A stretch of 64,000 nt of DNA from Acidobacteriaceae bacterium (GTDB lineage: Bacteria; Acidobacteriota; Terriglobia; Terriglobales; Acidobacteriaceae). Shown here piece by piece: positions 45,110-52,511 of this stretch. Each line of letters starts with the position of its first letter. The stretch's first letter is position 1. Below the pieces are notes generated by a model. It was not told the DNA's origin. It saw nothing but the letters and a program-made list of their open reading frames with translations, and made no database searches. The stretch is taken from contig PLXE01000071.1 in assembly GCA_003151335.1 (NCBI GenBank), positions 1 to 64,000 on the forward strand, in the 5' to 3' direction. A program made the translations under genes and the position numbers.

Positions 45110-45844
45110 CTAACCACCCGACAGCGAGAAAATTACGTTGATCGTGGTGTCGACTTCCACGGGCTCGTTGTTGAGGTAGTAAGGCTTGTACCGCCATTGC
45201 TTTACCGCATCTAGCGCTGCGCCCGTGAGCATGGGGTGGCCGCTGACTACGCGCAGGTTCTGAATGGCGCCATCTTTGCCGATCAGGGCCTGCAGCACGA
45301 CCGTCCCTTGAATACGGGCCTGGCGGGCCAGCGCCGGATAGGTGGGCGTCACCTTGCGGATCAACAATCCCTGCTGGACGCCCGCCGAGACTCGCACGCG
45401 TTGCGGAGCGGCCTTGGGAATGGCCACCGGCGTGGAACTGAGCATTCCGCCCAGAACACCCCCCATCGTGCCCCCGGGCACGCCGCCCGGCACGCCGCCC
45501 ACTACGCCCGCGACTCCCGTGGCCGGCGGTTGCTCGTCCTCTTTTATCATCTGAATCTTTTTCGGAATGGCGGTGGGTGTCCGCAACTGGCCGTTGTCCA
45601 GCTCGCTTTGGATCCTCTTCACAATATGTACTTCAGCGGCCGGTGGCGGCGGCGGCGGGGGTGGCGGCGGCGGCGCAACCAGGAAGGTCATCAGTTGCTG
45701 CCGGGGCAAGGCCTCGGTGAAAATTAAGGGCAACAACACCAGAACGCCAATCAGCAGGAGTTGGAGCACAAACGAGAATAAGGTAGTTGTTCCGCGCTTG
45801 CTCCTGAACCTGCCGCCCGATTCTATAAGGCTGTCTTCAAACAT
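45110..45844 (-). CDS. TonB family energy-transducing protein
   Basis: From ATG 45844 the 244-residue protein has one N-terminal transmembrane helix, a run of 11 Pro residues, a Gly-rich linker (GVPGGVPGGTMGGVLGG) and a C-terminal TonB domain (PTYPALARQARIQGTVVLQALI ... LDAVKQWRYKPYYLNNEPVEV). It carries energy from ExbBD to TonB-dependent receptors in the outer membrane. A frame to 45862 adds six residues; ATG 45844 has GGAGAG at a better distance. It is the first gene of the operon. Confidence 0.9.
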   Translation of the reverse strand: MFEDSLIESGGRFRSKRGTTTLFSFVLQLLLIGVLVLLPLIFTEALPRQQLMTFLVAPPPPPPPPPPPAAEVHIVKRIQSELDNGQLRTPTAIPKKIQMIKEDEQPPATGVAGVVGGVPGGVPGGTMGGVLGGMLSSTPVAIPKAAPQRVRVSAGVQQGLLIRKVTPTYPALARQARIQGTVVLQALIGKDGAIQNLRVVSGHPMLTGAALDAVKQWRYKPYYLNNEPVEVDTTINVIFSLSGG

Positions 45845-46001
45845 AGACCGCTCTCCGTCCAACGCTTCGATTACTTAGACACCGGGTATCCGCTTTTTGC
45901 TCCCAGGTGGGCCGCCAGCCGTTCCTAACTTGGTAGCCGGCGGAGCTTAGCTGGGACTTGGGGCCGGCTGCCTCAGCAGGGCGAACCGAAGTATACACCC
46001 C

Positions 46002-47219
46002 CTAGGCTTTGACCTTCACCTTTTCCCGCGACTTGTCCCGGGCCGAGGACAAGCGCTCCACCGCCGACCGGCCGGCCCGCTTGGCCCGCCAGTCCTGATA
46101 GGCGACCAGCATCGGCGCCGCCACCGCGATCGACGAGTAGGTCCCGATCAGGATTCCAATCACCAGGGCCAGAGAAAATCCCCGCAGCACCTCGCCGCCG
46201 AAAATGTACAACGAAAGCACCGTCAGAAAGGTGAGGCCGGAGGTAAGAATGGTCCGGCTCAGGGTCTGGTTGATGCTCTTGTTGACGATGTCGGCCAGGG
46301 GCTCGCGGCGCAGCAATTTGATATTCTCGCGGATGCGATCGAAGACGACGATAGTGTCGTTCATCGAATAGCCGATCAGCGTGAGGATGGCGGCAATCAC
46401 CGTCAAGCTGATTTCCTTGTTCAGCAGCGAGAAGAAGCCCACAGTGATAATGGTGTCGTGGAGGCAGGCCACCACCGCGCCCACGCCATAAATCATCTCG
46501 AAACGGAACCACAGGTAAACCAGCATTCCAGCCAACGAATAAAGCGTGGCCAAGATGGCCTGCTTGCGAAGCTGCGAGCCCACCTGCGGGCCGACAATCT
46601 CCACGTTGCGCACCACGAAGTTGGAGGCGTAGAAGTCCTGCTGCAGCGCGCTGAGCACCTCGGGAGGAACGATGCCGCGCAGCTCATCGACGGAAGTCAG
46701 AATTCCGCCGCGCTCCTTGTTGCGGAAATCTTCAATCTGTTGGGCGATGGTCTCGTACTTGGGGGCGGCGTCCACGCCCAAGTGCAGCGGATCTTTTTGC
46801 AGCAGCGACTGCTGCAAGCTGGGCGCGCCGGTGTTATTCAGATCCTGCTTGCCTTCGGCGACCGGGTTACGCGCCTGCAAGGCATGAATGATGGTGTTCT
46901 TGCCCTGGTCGAGCGCGGCCTCGCTGGTTTCCTGGATGCCCAGGTCCACCAGCACTTCGTTGTCGGAAGTGGGGCCGAAGCGCTGGATGCGGGGATCGTG
47001 CAGCCCGGCGCGGTTCATGTCGTTACGAATCTGGTCCAGATCGGGCGTCTGCGCGAACTTGACGTAAACCAGCGTGCCGCCGCGGAACTCCACCCCTAGC
47101 GGGATGTGGTGCCAGAACAACATGGAGCAGATTCCGGCGACGCTGAACACCAGCGAGAAGGCAAGGAAATACCACTTCTTGCCGAGAAAGTCGATATTGG
47201 TATTGCGAAATAACTCCAC
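46002..47219 (-). CDS. secF: Protein translocase subunit SecF
   Basis: SecF, with SecD, helps pull exported proteins through SecYEG using the proton motive force. Six transmembrane helices and the SecF motifs FRGGTLVYVKF, LIGYSMNDTIVVFDRIREN and NQTLSRTILTSGLTFLTVLSLYIFGG are present. At 405 residues it is about 90 longer than usual; the extra length lies in the first periplasmic loop (around residues 100-200). The gene lies 10 bases after secD. Confidence 0.94.
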   Translation of the reverse strand: MELFRNTNIDFLGKKWYFLAFSLVFSVAGICSMLFWHHIPLGVEFRGGTLVYVKFAQTPDLDQIRNDMNRAGLHDPRIQRFGPTSDNEVLVDLGIQETSEAALDQGKNTIIHALQARNPVAEGKQDLNNTGAPSLQQSLLQKDPLHLGVDAAPKYETIAQQIEDFRNKERGGILTSVDELRGIVPPEVLSALQQDFYASNFVVRNVEIVGPQVGSQLRKQAILATLYSLAGMLVYLWFRFEMIYGVGAVVACLHDTIITVGFFSLLNKEISLTVIAAILTLIGYSMNDTIVVFDRIRENIKLLRREPLADIVNKSINQTLSRTILTSGLTFLTVLSLYIFGGEVLRGFSLALVIGILIGTYSSIAVAAPMLVAYQDWRAKRAGRSAVERLSSARDKSREKVKVKA

Positions 47220-47229
47220 CGCTAGCCCC

Positions 47230-48849
47230 TTAAATGCTCAATGGCTCGCCACGCTGATGGCGGCTGAGAATGAACTCGAAAATCACGCGCGATACGAACA
47301 CCGCGGTGAACAGGTTGGCCGCCAGACCGAAGCTGAGGGTCACCGCAAATCCCTTCACCGGACCGGTTCCGAACAGGAACAGGATAACGGCGGACACGAT
47401 GGTGGTCACGTGGGTATCGATAATGGTCGTCCAGGCGTGAGCGAAACCCTGTTCCACCGCCGAGGAAGGCGTCTTGCCATGCCGCAACTCCTCGCGAATA
47501 CGCTCGAAGATCAGGACGTTGGAGTCCACGCCCATGCCGACGGTCAGGATCACACCCGCAATTCCCGGCAAGGTCAAAGTGGCTCCGCTGTAGCCGAGGA
47601 ACCCCAACAGGATCACCAGGTTCAGGACCAGGCCTAGGTCGGCGTTGATGCCGGCCGCGTGGTAATAGAAGAGCATGAAGATCAGCACCGCGACCATGCC
47701 GATGACCGCTGCCCGCACACCTTCGCGGATGGAATCGGCGCCCAGCGATGGCCCCACCGTGACCTCTTGCAGATACTTGATTCCCGCCGGCAGCGCGCCG
47801 GAGCGCAGCGTCAGCGCCAGGTCCTGGGTTTCCTCCGGACTGAAGGAGCCGGTAATACGCCCCTGATCGTGGATTTGTTCCTGGATGGTGGCCACCGACT
47901 TCACTTTGTTGTCGAGCACCACCGCCAGCTTGTCACCTACGTGGGCCGCGGTAAACGCGGCGAAGCGCCGTCCGCCGTCTCCGGTCAGGGTGAAATTGAC
48001 ATCGGGACGGCCATTCTCATCGCGGCCGCCATCGGCGGAACGCAGATCGGCGCCGCTCACCGCCGACGAGCGGCTGATGAGCCAGTACACCTCAGCAGCT
48101 TCCTCAGGATTCTGCGCGTGTGGAGTGGTGCCTTTCATCAGGAGGGTGTCGGGCGGAAGCACGCCGCCGTTGTCCTGCATGGCCGCCTGCTCGTTGGGAT
48201 AGGGCCCCTTGACCGCCTGCCGGATCTCCAGCATGGCGGTGGACTGCATGATCTCTTTCACGCGGGCCGGATCGTCCACCCCTGGCAACTGCACCAGGAT
48301 CTGATAGTCGCCCAGTCCGTGCTCCTGGATCACCGGCTCGGAGACGCCGAGCTGGTCGATTCGGTTGCGGATGGTTTCGATGGCCTGCTGCACCGCTTTT
48401 TTCCTGGTGTCATTGGCCACCGAGTTCTTCATGGTCAGGGTGTAGCCGTTCTCGGCGCCCGAGGCGAGATCGTAGTCGCCCAGTTTCTCGTTGACGATGC
48501 GCCGCAGCTCCGAGGACGACTCCGGCGGCACGCCCTTGATCTGGACCAGCTCAGGATGGTTCTGCGGATCGGGCTTGGAGATTTCTCCGAAGGCGACGTT
48601 GGCGCTCTTGAGGGTGTCCTTCAGGCGCTCGACCGCACGGTCGCTGTCGGCGTTGATGGCGTCGTTCACCTGCACCTGCAGAATCAGGTGGGTGCCGCCC
48701 TTCAGGTCAAGGCCCAGGTGGATGCGCTTCTGCACCGCACTCCGCAGCCCTTCACCCGTGAAACTGCCGGGGATGCCGATGATGCCGATGAGAAAGAAGA
48801 TCAGCACCGCAACGATCAAGACTGTCTTGAGGAGGAGATTCTTATTCAT
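47230..48849 (-). CDS. secD: Protein translocase subunit SecD
   Basis: The 539-residue protein has the SecD pattern: LGLDLKGGTHLILQV in the first periplasmic domain, a P1 head (LRSGALPAGIKYLQEVTVGPSLGADSI) and GMGVDSNVLIFERIREELRHG in the membrane core. It forms the SecDF complex with the next gene. ATG 48849 is chosen because the in-frame TTG 48861 is too close to the AGGG ribosome site. The yajC gene lies 15 bases upstream. Confidence 0.94.
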   Translation of the reverse strand: MNKNLLLKTVLIVAVLIFFLIGIIGIPGSFTGEGLRSAVQKRIHLGLDLKGGTHLILQVQVNDAINADSDRAVERLKDTLKSANVAFGEISKPDPQNHPELVQIKGVPPESSSELRRIVNEKLGDYDLASGAENGYTLTMKNSVANDTRKKAVQQAIETIRNRIDQLGVSEPVIQEHGLGDYQILVQLPGVDDPARVKEIMQSTAMLEIRQAVKGPYPNEQAAMQDNGGVLPPDTLLMKGTTPHAQNPEEAAEVYWLISRSSAVSGADLRSADGGRDENGRPDVNFTLTGDGGRRFAAFTAAHVGDKLAVVLDNKVKSVATIQEQIHDQGRITGSFSPEETQDLALTLRSGALPAGIKYLQEVTVGPSLGADSIREGVRAAVIGMVAVLIFMLFYYHAAGINADLGLVLNLVILLGFLGYSGATLTLPGIAGVILTVGMGVDSNVLIFERIREELRHGKTPSSAVEQGFAHAWTTIIDTHVTTIVSAVILFLFGTGPVKGFAVTLSFGLAANLFTAVFVSRVIFEFILSRHQRGEPLSI

Positions 48850-48864
48850 GAGAGACTGCAACCC

Positions 48865-49179
48865 TTAGGACTTTGCATGGTCCTCCGCGGTCGTCAAGGT
48901 GACGATGGAGGAACGGGCGACTTCGACCTTAATGTTGTCCGGGGGAACCCGGAGGACGACCGCATCATCCTTAACGGACATGATAACCCCAATGAGGCCG
49001 CCGCTGGTGACTACCCGGTCGCCGGACTTGATTTGCTGCAGCATCGCCTGCCATTTTTTCTGCTTGCGCTGCTGCGGCATGATCAAAAGAACATAGAAGA
49101 TGGCGAAGATGGCAACCATCATCAGGATCGGGGCCGAGCCGCCGATGCCTTGCGCGAACATACCTGCCAGTGTGGCCAT
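48865..49179 (-). CDS. yajC: Preprotein translocase subunit YajC
   Basis: The 104-residue protein has one N-terminal helix (APILMMVAIFAIFYVLLIMPQQRKQKKWQ) and the YajC domain (GDRVVTSGGLIGVIMSVKDDAVVLRV). It associates with SecDF. The order tgt-yajC-secD-secF is the common bacterial arrangement. Confidence 0.93.
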   Translation of the reverse strand: MATLAGMFAQGIGGSAPILMMVAIFAIFYVLLIMPQQRKQKKWQAMLQQIKSGDRVVTSGGLIGVIMSVKDDAVVLRVPPDNIKVEVARSSIVTLTTAEDHAKS

Positions 49180-49204
49180 TTTGCTTTCGACTTTCCAGAA
49201 ACCT

Positions 49205-49368
49205 TAGGGGCTAAAGAGCCTGTGTGCGGACTCGTTTTGAGTTGGCGCGGTCGAACGATTGCGCAAAATCCAGCCCCGCAGGGGCGGAATTGCTTTTAGC
49301 CCAGGGCGTAAGCCCTGGGTAACGTGCAAAAAATCGGCGAGTCCCTTCAGGGACGGCACAAATTCCAG
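49205..49368 (+). repeat. Host palindromic repeat, uninterrupted copy
   Basis: CTCGTTTTGAGTTGGCGCGG and GCGCAAAATCCAG are followed by CCCCGCAGGGGCGGAATTG, the hairpin GCCCAGGGCGTAAGCCCTGG and GAGTCCCTTCAGGGACGGCA. It shows the host repeat without the 43-bp unit in its loops. It fills the space between yajC and tgt. Confidence 0.75.
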
Positions 49369-49485
49369 CGGAACTCCGGGATGTCACCTGCCAGCGTACC
49401 GACGCGACGTCAGGGACGCAGCCCTGATTTTTCTATTATCGCGCTTTTGCCGGGGACCTGAACAGCGAAGGCTGCTAAGGAACAC

Positions 49486-50739
49486 TCAGCTTTCCGGGGT
49501 CCCCAAGCCGCGCCGCTTTTGCACGGATTGGGGTGGTAAATGCGGTGGCCGGACGCCAGAAAGAAAATTCGCGACTTCCCCAAGTATTATAGCTTGCCGC
49601 ACCTTACGCATGGTGTCAAGGTAATATGCCAGATTGTGGACGGTGTTCAGCACCTGAGCAAGCAGCTCATTAGAGGCATATAGGTGCCGCAGGTAGGCCC
49701 GTGAATAGCGCGCGCAGACCCGGCAAGCGCAGTTAGGGTCGAGCGGACCATCGTCTGCGGCGTAGCGCGCATTCTTAATGGCGACACGGCCCTCCGAGGT
49801 GAAGAGCAGCCCGTGACGCGCCGCCCGCGTGGGCAGCACGCAGTCCATCATGTCCACACCCATGCCGACGTAGTGCACAATCTCTTCCGGAGTGCCCACC
49901 CCCATCAGGTAGCGCGGCTTGTCTTCCGGCAGAAACCGCATGGCTGCGTCCACCATTTCGTAGGTCATGGAGCGCGGTTCGCCCACGCTCAAGCCGCCAA
50001 TCGCGTAGCCGGGAAAATCAAGCTCCACGGTCCGCTTCGCTGACTCGCGACGCAGATCGGGAAACATCCCACCCTGCACAATGCCGAACAACGTCTGGGT
50101 CTCACCTCCGCTTTGAAGGGGCACGGCTTCAGCCGTGCCGTTTAGCTCCCCATTAAATTCTCCCGCGGACTTCAGTCCGCGCGAAAACCAAGGCACCTCG
50201 TGTTTGTGATCTTCGAAATACTTTTTGCTGCGCGCCGCCCAGCGCAGCGTCATCTCCATCGACGCCTGGGTGCGCGCGTACTCCGCCGGATGTTCGGTGC
50301 ACTCGTCGAACGCCATGATGATGTCGGCGCCCAGGCCGATCTCGGCGGCGATTGCACTCTCCGGACTGAAGAAATGCGACGAGCCGTCGAGGTGCGAGCG
50401 GAACGCCACGCCCTCTTCGGTGACCTTGCGCAGATCGCTGAGGCTGAACACCTGAAAGCCGCCGGAGTCGGTGAGGATGGGATGGTCCCACGCCATGAAC
50501 TTCTGCACCCCGCCGAGCTGGCGCACCATCTCCACGCCAGGCCGCAGGTACAGATGGTAGGTATTGTTCAGCAGGATTTGCACGCCGAGCTCTTCCAGCG
50601 TGTCCTGGGGTACGCCCTTGACCGTAGCCAGCGTTCCCACCGGCATAAAGACTGGGGTCTGGACTTCACCGTGCGGCGTGAAGAAGCGCCCGGCGCGGGC
50701 GGCGCCATCGCGGGCTTCGACCTGGAAGCGAAAAGACAT
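49486..50739 (-). CDS. tgt: Queuine tRNA-ribosyltransferase with an in-frame repeat insertion and repeat-derived C-terminus
   Basis: Tgt exchanges guanine-34 of tRNAs with GUN anticodons for preQ1. The 417-residue chain (about 375 is usual) has DSGGFQVFSL with catalytic Asp, MAFDECTEHPA, LFGIVQGG, GGLSVGEP, MDCVLPTRAARHG and the zinc site CACRVC..Y..AYLRHL. Two additions explain its extra length. Residues 187-210 (VPWFSRGLKSAGEFNGELNG and on) are encoded by two palindromic repeats with TTCAG loops. The last ~15 residues (from HLPPQSVQKRRGLGTPES) come from the 43-bp palindromic unit at 49494-49536. The core motifs are intact, so it is probably active. ATG 50739 gives the conserved MSFRFQVEARDGAARAG start. 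Confidence 0.93.
   Translation of the reverse strand: MSFRFQVEARDGAARAGRFFTPHGEVQTPVFMPVGTLATVKGVPQDTLEELGVQILLNNTYHLYLRPGVEMVRQLGGVQKFMAWDHPILTDSGGFQVFSLSDLRKVTEEGVAFRSHLDGSSHFFSPESAIAAEIGLGADIIMAFDECTEHPAEYARTQASMEMTLRWAARSKKYFEDHKHEVPWFSRGLKSAGEFNGELNGTAEAVPLQSGGETQTLFGIVQGGMFPDLRRESAKRTVELDFPGYAIGGLSVGEPRSMTYEMVDAAMRFLPEDKPRYLMGVGTPEEIVHYVGMGVDMMDCVLPTRAARHGLLFTSEGRVAIKNARYAADDGPLDPNCACRVCARYSRAYLRHLYASNELLAQVLNTVHNLAYYLDTMRKVRQAIILGEVANFLSGVRPPHLPPQSVQKRRGLGTPES
49494..49536 (+). repeat. 43-bp palindromic unit (copy 3), overlapping the 3' end of tgt
   Basis: CCGGGGTCCCCAAGCCGCGC, CGCTTTTG, CACGGATTGGGGTGG. It begins 8 bases inside the tgt coding end and covers its last codons. Confidence 0.8.
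50112..50181. repeat. Two palindromes with TTCAG loops inserted within tgt
   Basis: The first is TTTGAAGGGGC, then GCACGGC TTCA GCCGTGC and TTTAGCTC. Relatives are at 55947-55983 and 62277-62311. The second is GCGGAC TTCA GTCCGC. Both stay in the tgt reading frame. Confidence 0.75.
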
Positions 50740-50993
50740 CGCAGACGATTGTAATCGGATCACCCTAGAGGCACAGAAACACAGAGAAATCGGAAACGAT
50801 TCTTAGGCTTGCCGGAAAGGGTTCGGCCTTCGGATTATTTCTGATTATCACCGTGCGCTCCGTGTCCTCCGTTGTGCGCTTTCATCCCGCCGCGCCGGTG
50901 CGGCATAATTGCAATGGCATCTTCGATAGTGGGGCTGCTCGGGCCGATTGGCGGTCTGCTTTGGGGCTGCAGCCCGAGCCTGGATGAATTCGC

Positions 50994-51653
50994 ATGGCCA
51001 CACAAAAGACCTTCGACGGAGTTACGCTGCACGGCATGCCGGTGCGCATCGAGCTGCAATGGCCGTTTCATTCCTCTGGCGGGGGCAGCGACTGGTACGT
51101 GCTGCATGGCACGTTGCGCCTGGCCGACGGCGGTCCGCTGTACGCCGACATTGCGCTCAATCTGGCGCAGACCATCCGCGAGGTGCTGCCCTCGCTCGAC
51201 AGCGACCTGGCGTTCTGGCTCGCCATCAACACCGCGCGCAAGGCGCTCGACGATAAGCAACTGGAGTTACTGAAGTCGAGCAAGCGGCAACCGGTGCCGG
51301 TGTCGAGCCGCTGCTACAGCCTTCGCGACAAGCATTTCCGCTTCTGGCAGGCCACGCCGCAACAGGTGGAAGAGTTTGTGACGCGCAAAGTTTTCTGGTT
51401 GAGCGGTACCCAGCGCGCGGCGGTGATGATCGCCGATCCCTGCGACGCGCAGTATCTGGGCGCCGCCGATCCCAACCTGGTGGACAAACTGCTGGCCGCG
51501 GCCAACGATCTGGCGGCGCGCGGCATGGTCGAGCTGGCTGGCGATTACGCTCGCGCGACCGATGGTTTGCGGGCGCAAGCGCAGGCGTTTCATGCAGCCA
51601 AAGATCGCACTCTGGAAGAGCTGCACGCCAAGCACGCCTTCGAGCGGGCCTAG
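50994..51653 (+). CDS. Conserved-looking hypothetical protein
   Basis: The 219-residue soluble protein has a well-mixed composition with no signal peptide, membrane segment or known motif I can name. It begins MATQKTFDGVTLHGMPVRIELQWPFHSSGG, and has RQPVPVSSRCYSLRDKHFRFWQAT and GTQRAAVMIADPCDAQYLG in the middle. The C-terminal 60 residues look helical. The ribosome site is not obvious before ATG 50994. It is divergent from tgt and convergent with the CADD-family gene. Codon use is like its neighbours, so it is probably real. Confidence 0.65.
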   Translation: MATQKTFDGVTLHGMPVRIELQWPFHSSGGGSDWYVLHGTLRLADGGPLYADIALNLAQTIREVLPSLDSDLAFWLAINTARKALDDKQLELLKSSKRQPVPVSSRCYSLRDKHFRFWQATPQQVEEFVTRKVFWLSGTQRAAVMIADPCDAQYLGAADPNLVDKLLAAANDLAARGMVELAGDYARATDGLRAQAQAFHAAKDRTLEELHAKHAFERA

Positions 51654-51682
51654 GGAACCCGCATTAGAGATAGGTAAGCGCT

Positions 51683-52366
51683 CTACGCCGCTACTGCCGT
51701 CCTCCGCGCCTCCATGCCGTCCAACGCGTGCCACAGTGACTTCGCAGCGGTCTCGGCAGCATCCAGTGCAGCCTCGGCCTCTCCAGGATGAGCAGCGATC
51801 TCCGCGCTCAGCAACTCATGCCAAACATGGGAGTGCTCCACGTCGGCGAACTGATGCAGCTTGAAGTAGCCGCAGGTCTTGGCATCGGCGCCGTAGCGTT
51901 GAGCCAGGCCATCCGCCTTCTCCTTGGCCACGCGCGGCACCTGCGACTCATACGCATAGAACGCAGCCAGCGCCTCCGCTGTCGAGCCCTCGCGCGCGAC
52001 GAGACGAAATTCGGCGATCAGCTCGCGCACTTCCGGCAGCGGCTCGCGCTGCCGCACTTGATCGCGATCGGCGCCTATGCCTTCGGCAAAGTCGAGCCAC
52101 AGCTCGCTGTGCGGACGGCCTTCGATCTCCTCGTCGCACAGGTTGCGCAGCACGGCACGGCGGAGCTCGCCGTCTTCCAGACGCGAATGCAGCGCGCTCA
52201 AGTACGCCGGGAACGACGCGACATGATGGTAGTAGTCGGAGGCGTACTCCCGCAGGTCCTCGCGCGTCAGTTGGCCCGCGGTCCACGCCTTGTAATACGG
52301 ATGGCAGAGGAGATCGTAACCAGCGATGCGCTCCTCGAGCGCGCTCAGAAAAGCCTGCAATTCCAT
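51683..52366 (-). CDS. CADD-family protein (putative folate/p-aminobenzoate metabolism)
   Basis: The 227-residue protein has the haem-oxygenase-like helical fold of the CADD/TenA group: HPYYKAWTAGQLTREDLREYASDYYHHVASFPAYLSALH, LCDEEIEGRPHSELWLDFAEG, YAYESQVPRVAKEKADGL and YFKLHQFADVEHSHVW. The Glu and His residues in these stretches match the di-metal ligands of CADD. In chlamydiae CADD replaces the normal p-aminobenzoate route by a self-sacrificing Tyr-dependent reaction; extension to this protein is inference. The gene is convergent with the hypothetical gene and divergent from mnmG. Confidence 0.8.
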   Translation of the reverse strand: MELQAFLSALEERIAGYDLLCHPYYKAWTAGQLTREDLREYASDYYHHVASFPAYLSALHSRLEDGELRRAVLRNLCDEEIEGRPHSELWLDFAEGIGADRDQVRQREPLPEVRELIAEFRLVAREGSTAEALAAFYAYESQVPRVAKEKADGLAQRYGADAKTCGYFKLHQFADVEHSHVWHELLSAEIAAHPGEAEAALDAAETAAKSLWHALDGMEARRTAVAA

Positions 52367-52511
52367 GGTTCACCCCGCATAAGAATTCGGTTTAGGAAGT
52401 GAGAACACTATACGGGACGGACGGCAGCAGGCACAAGCGCGTAGAAGCAGCCAGGGCGACTGATAAAATTGGCCTACGGGTTACGTCTGTCCCAACCTGG
52501 GGAGCTTTTCT

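Noticed and set aside
48300-49300. Plus-strand ORFs of up to 546 codons opposite secD-yajC
   Set aside because: They are His/Arg/Asp-rich shadows of the real genes with no ribosome sites.
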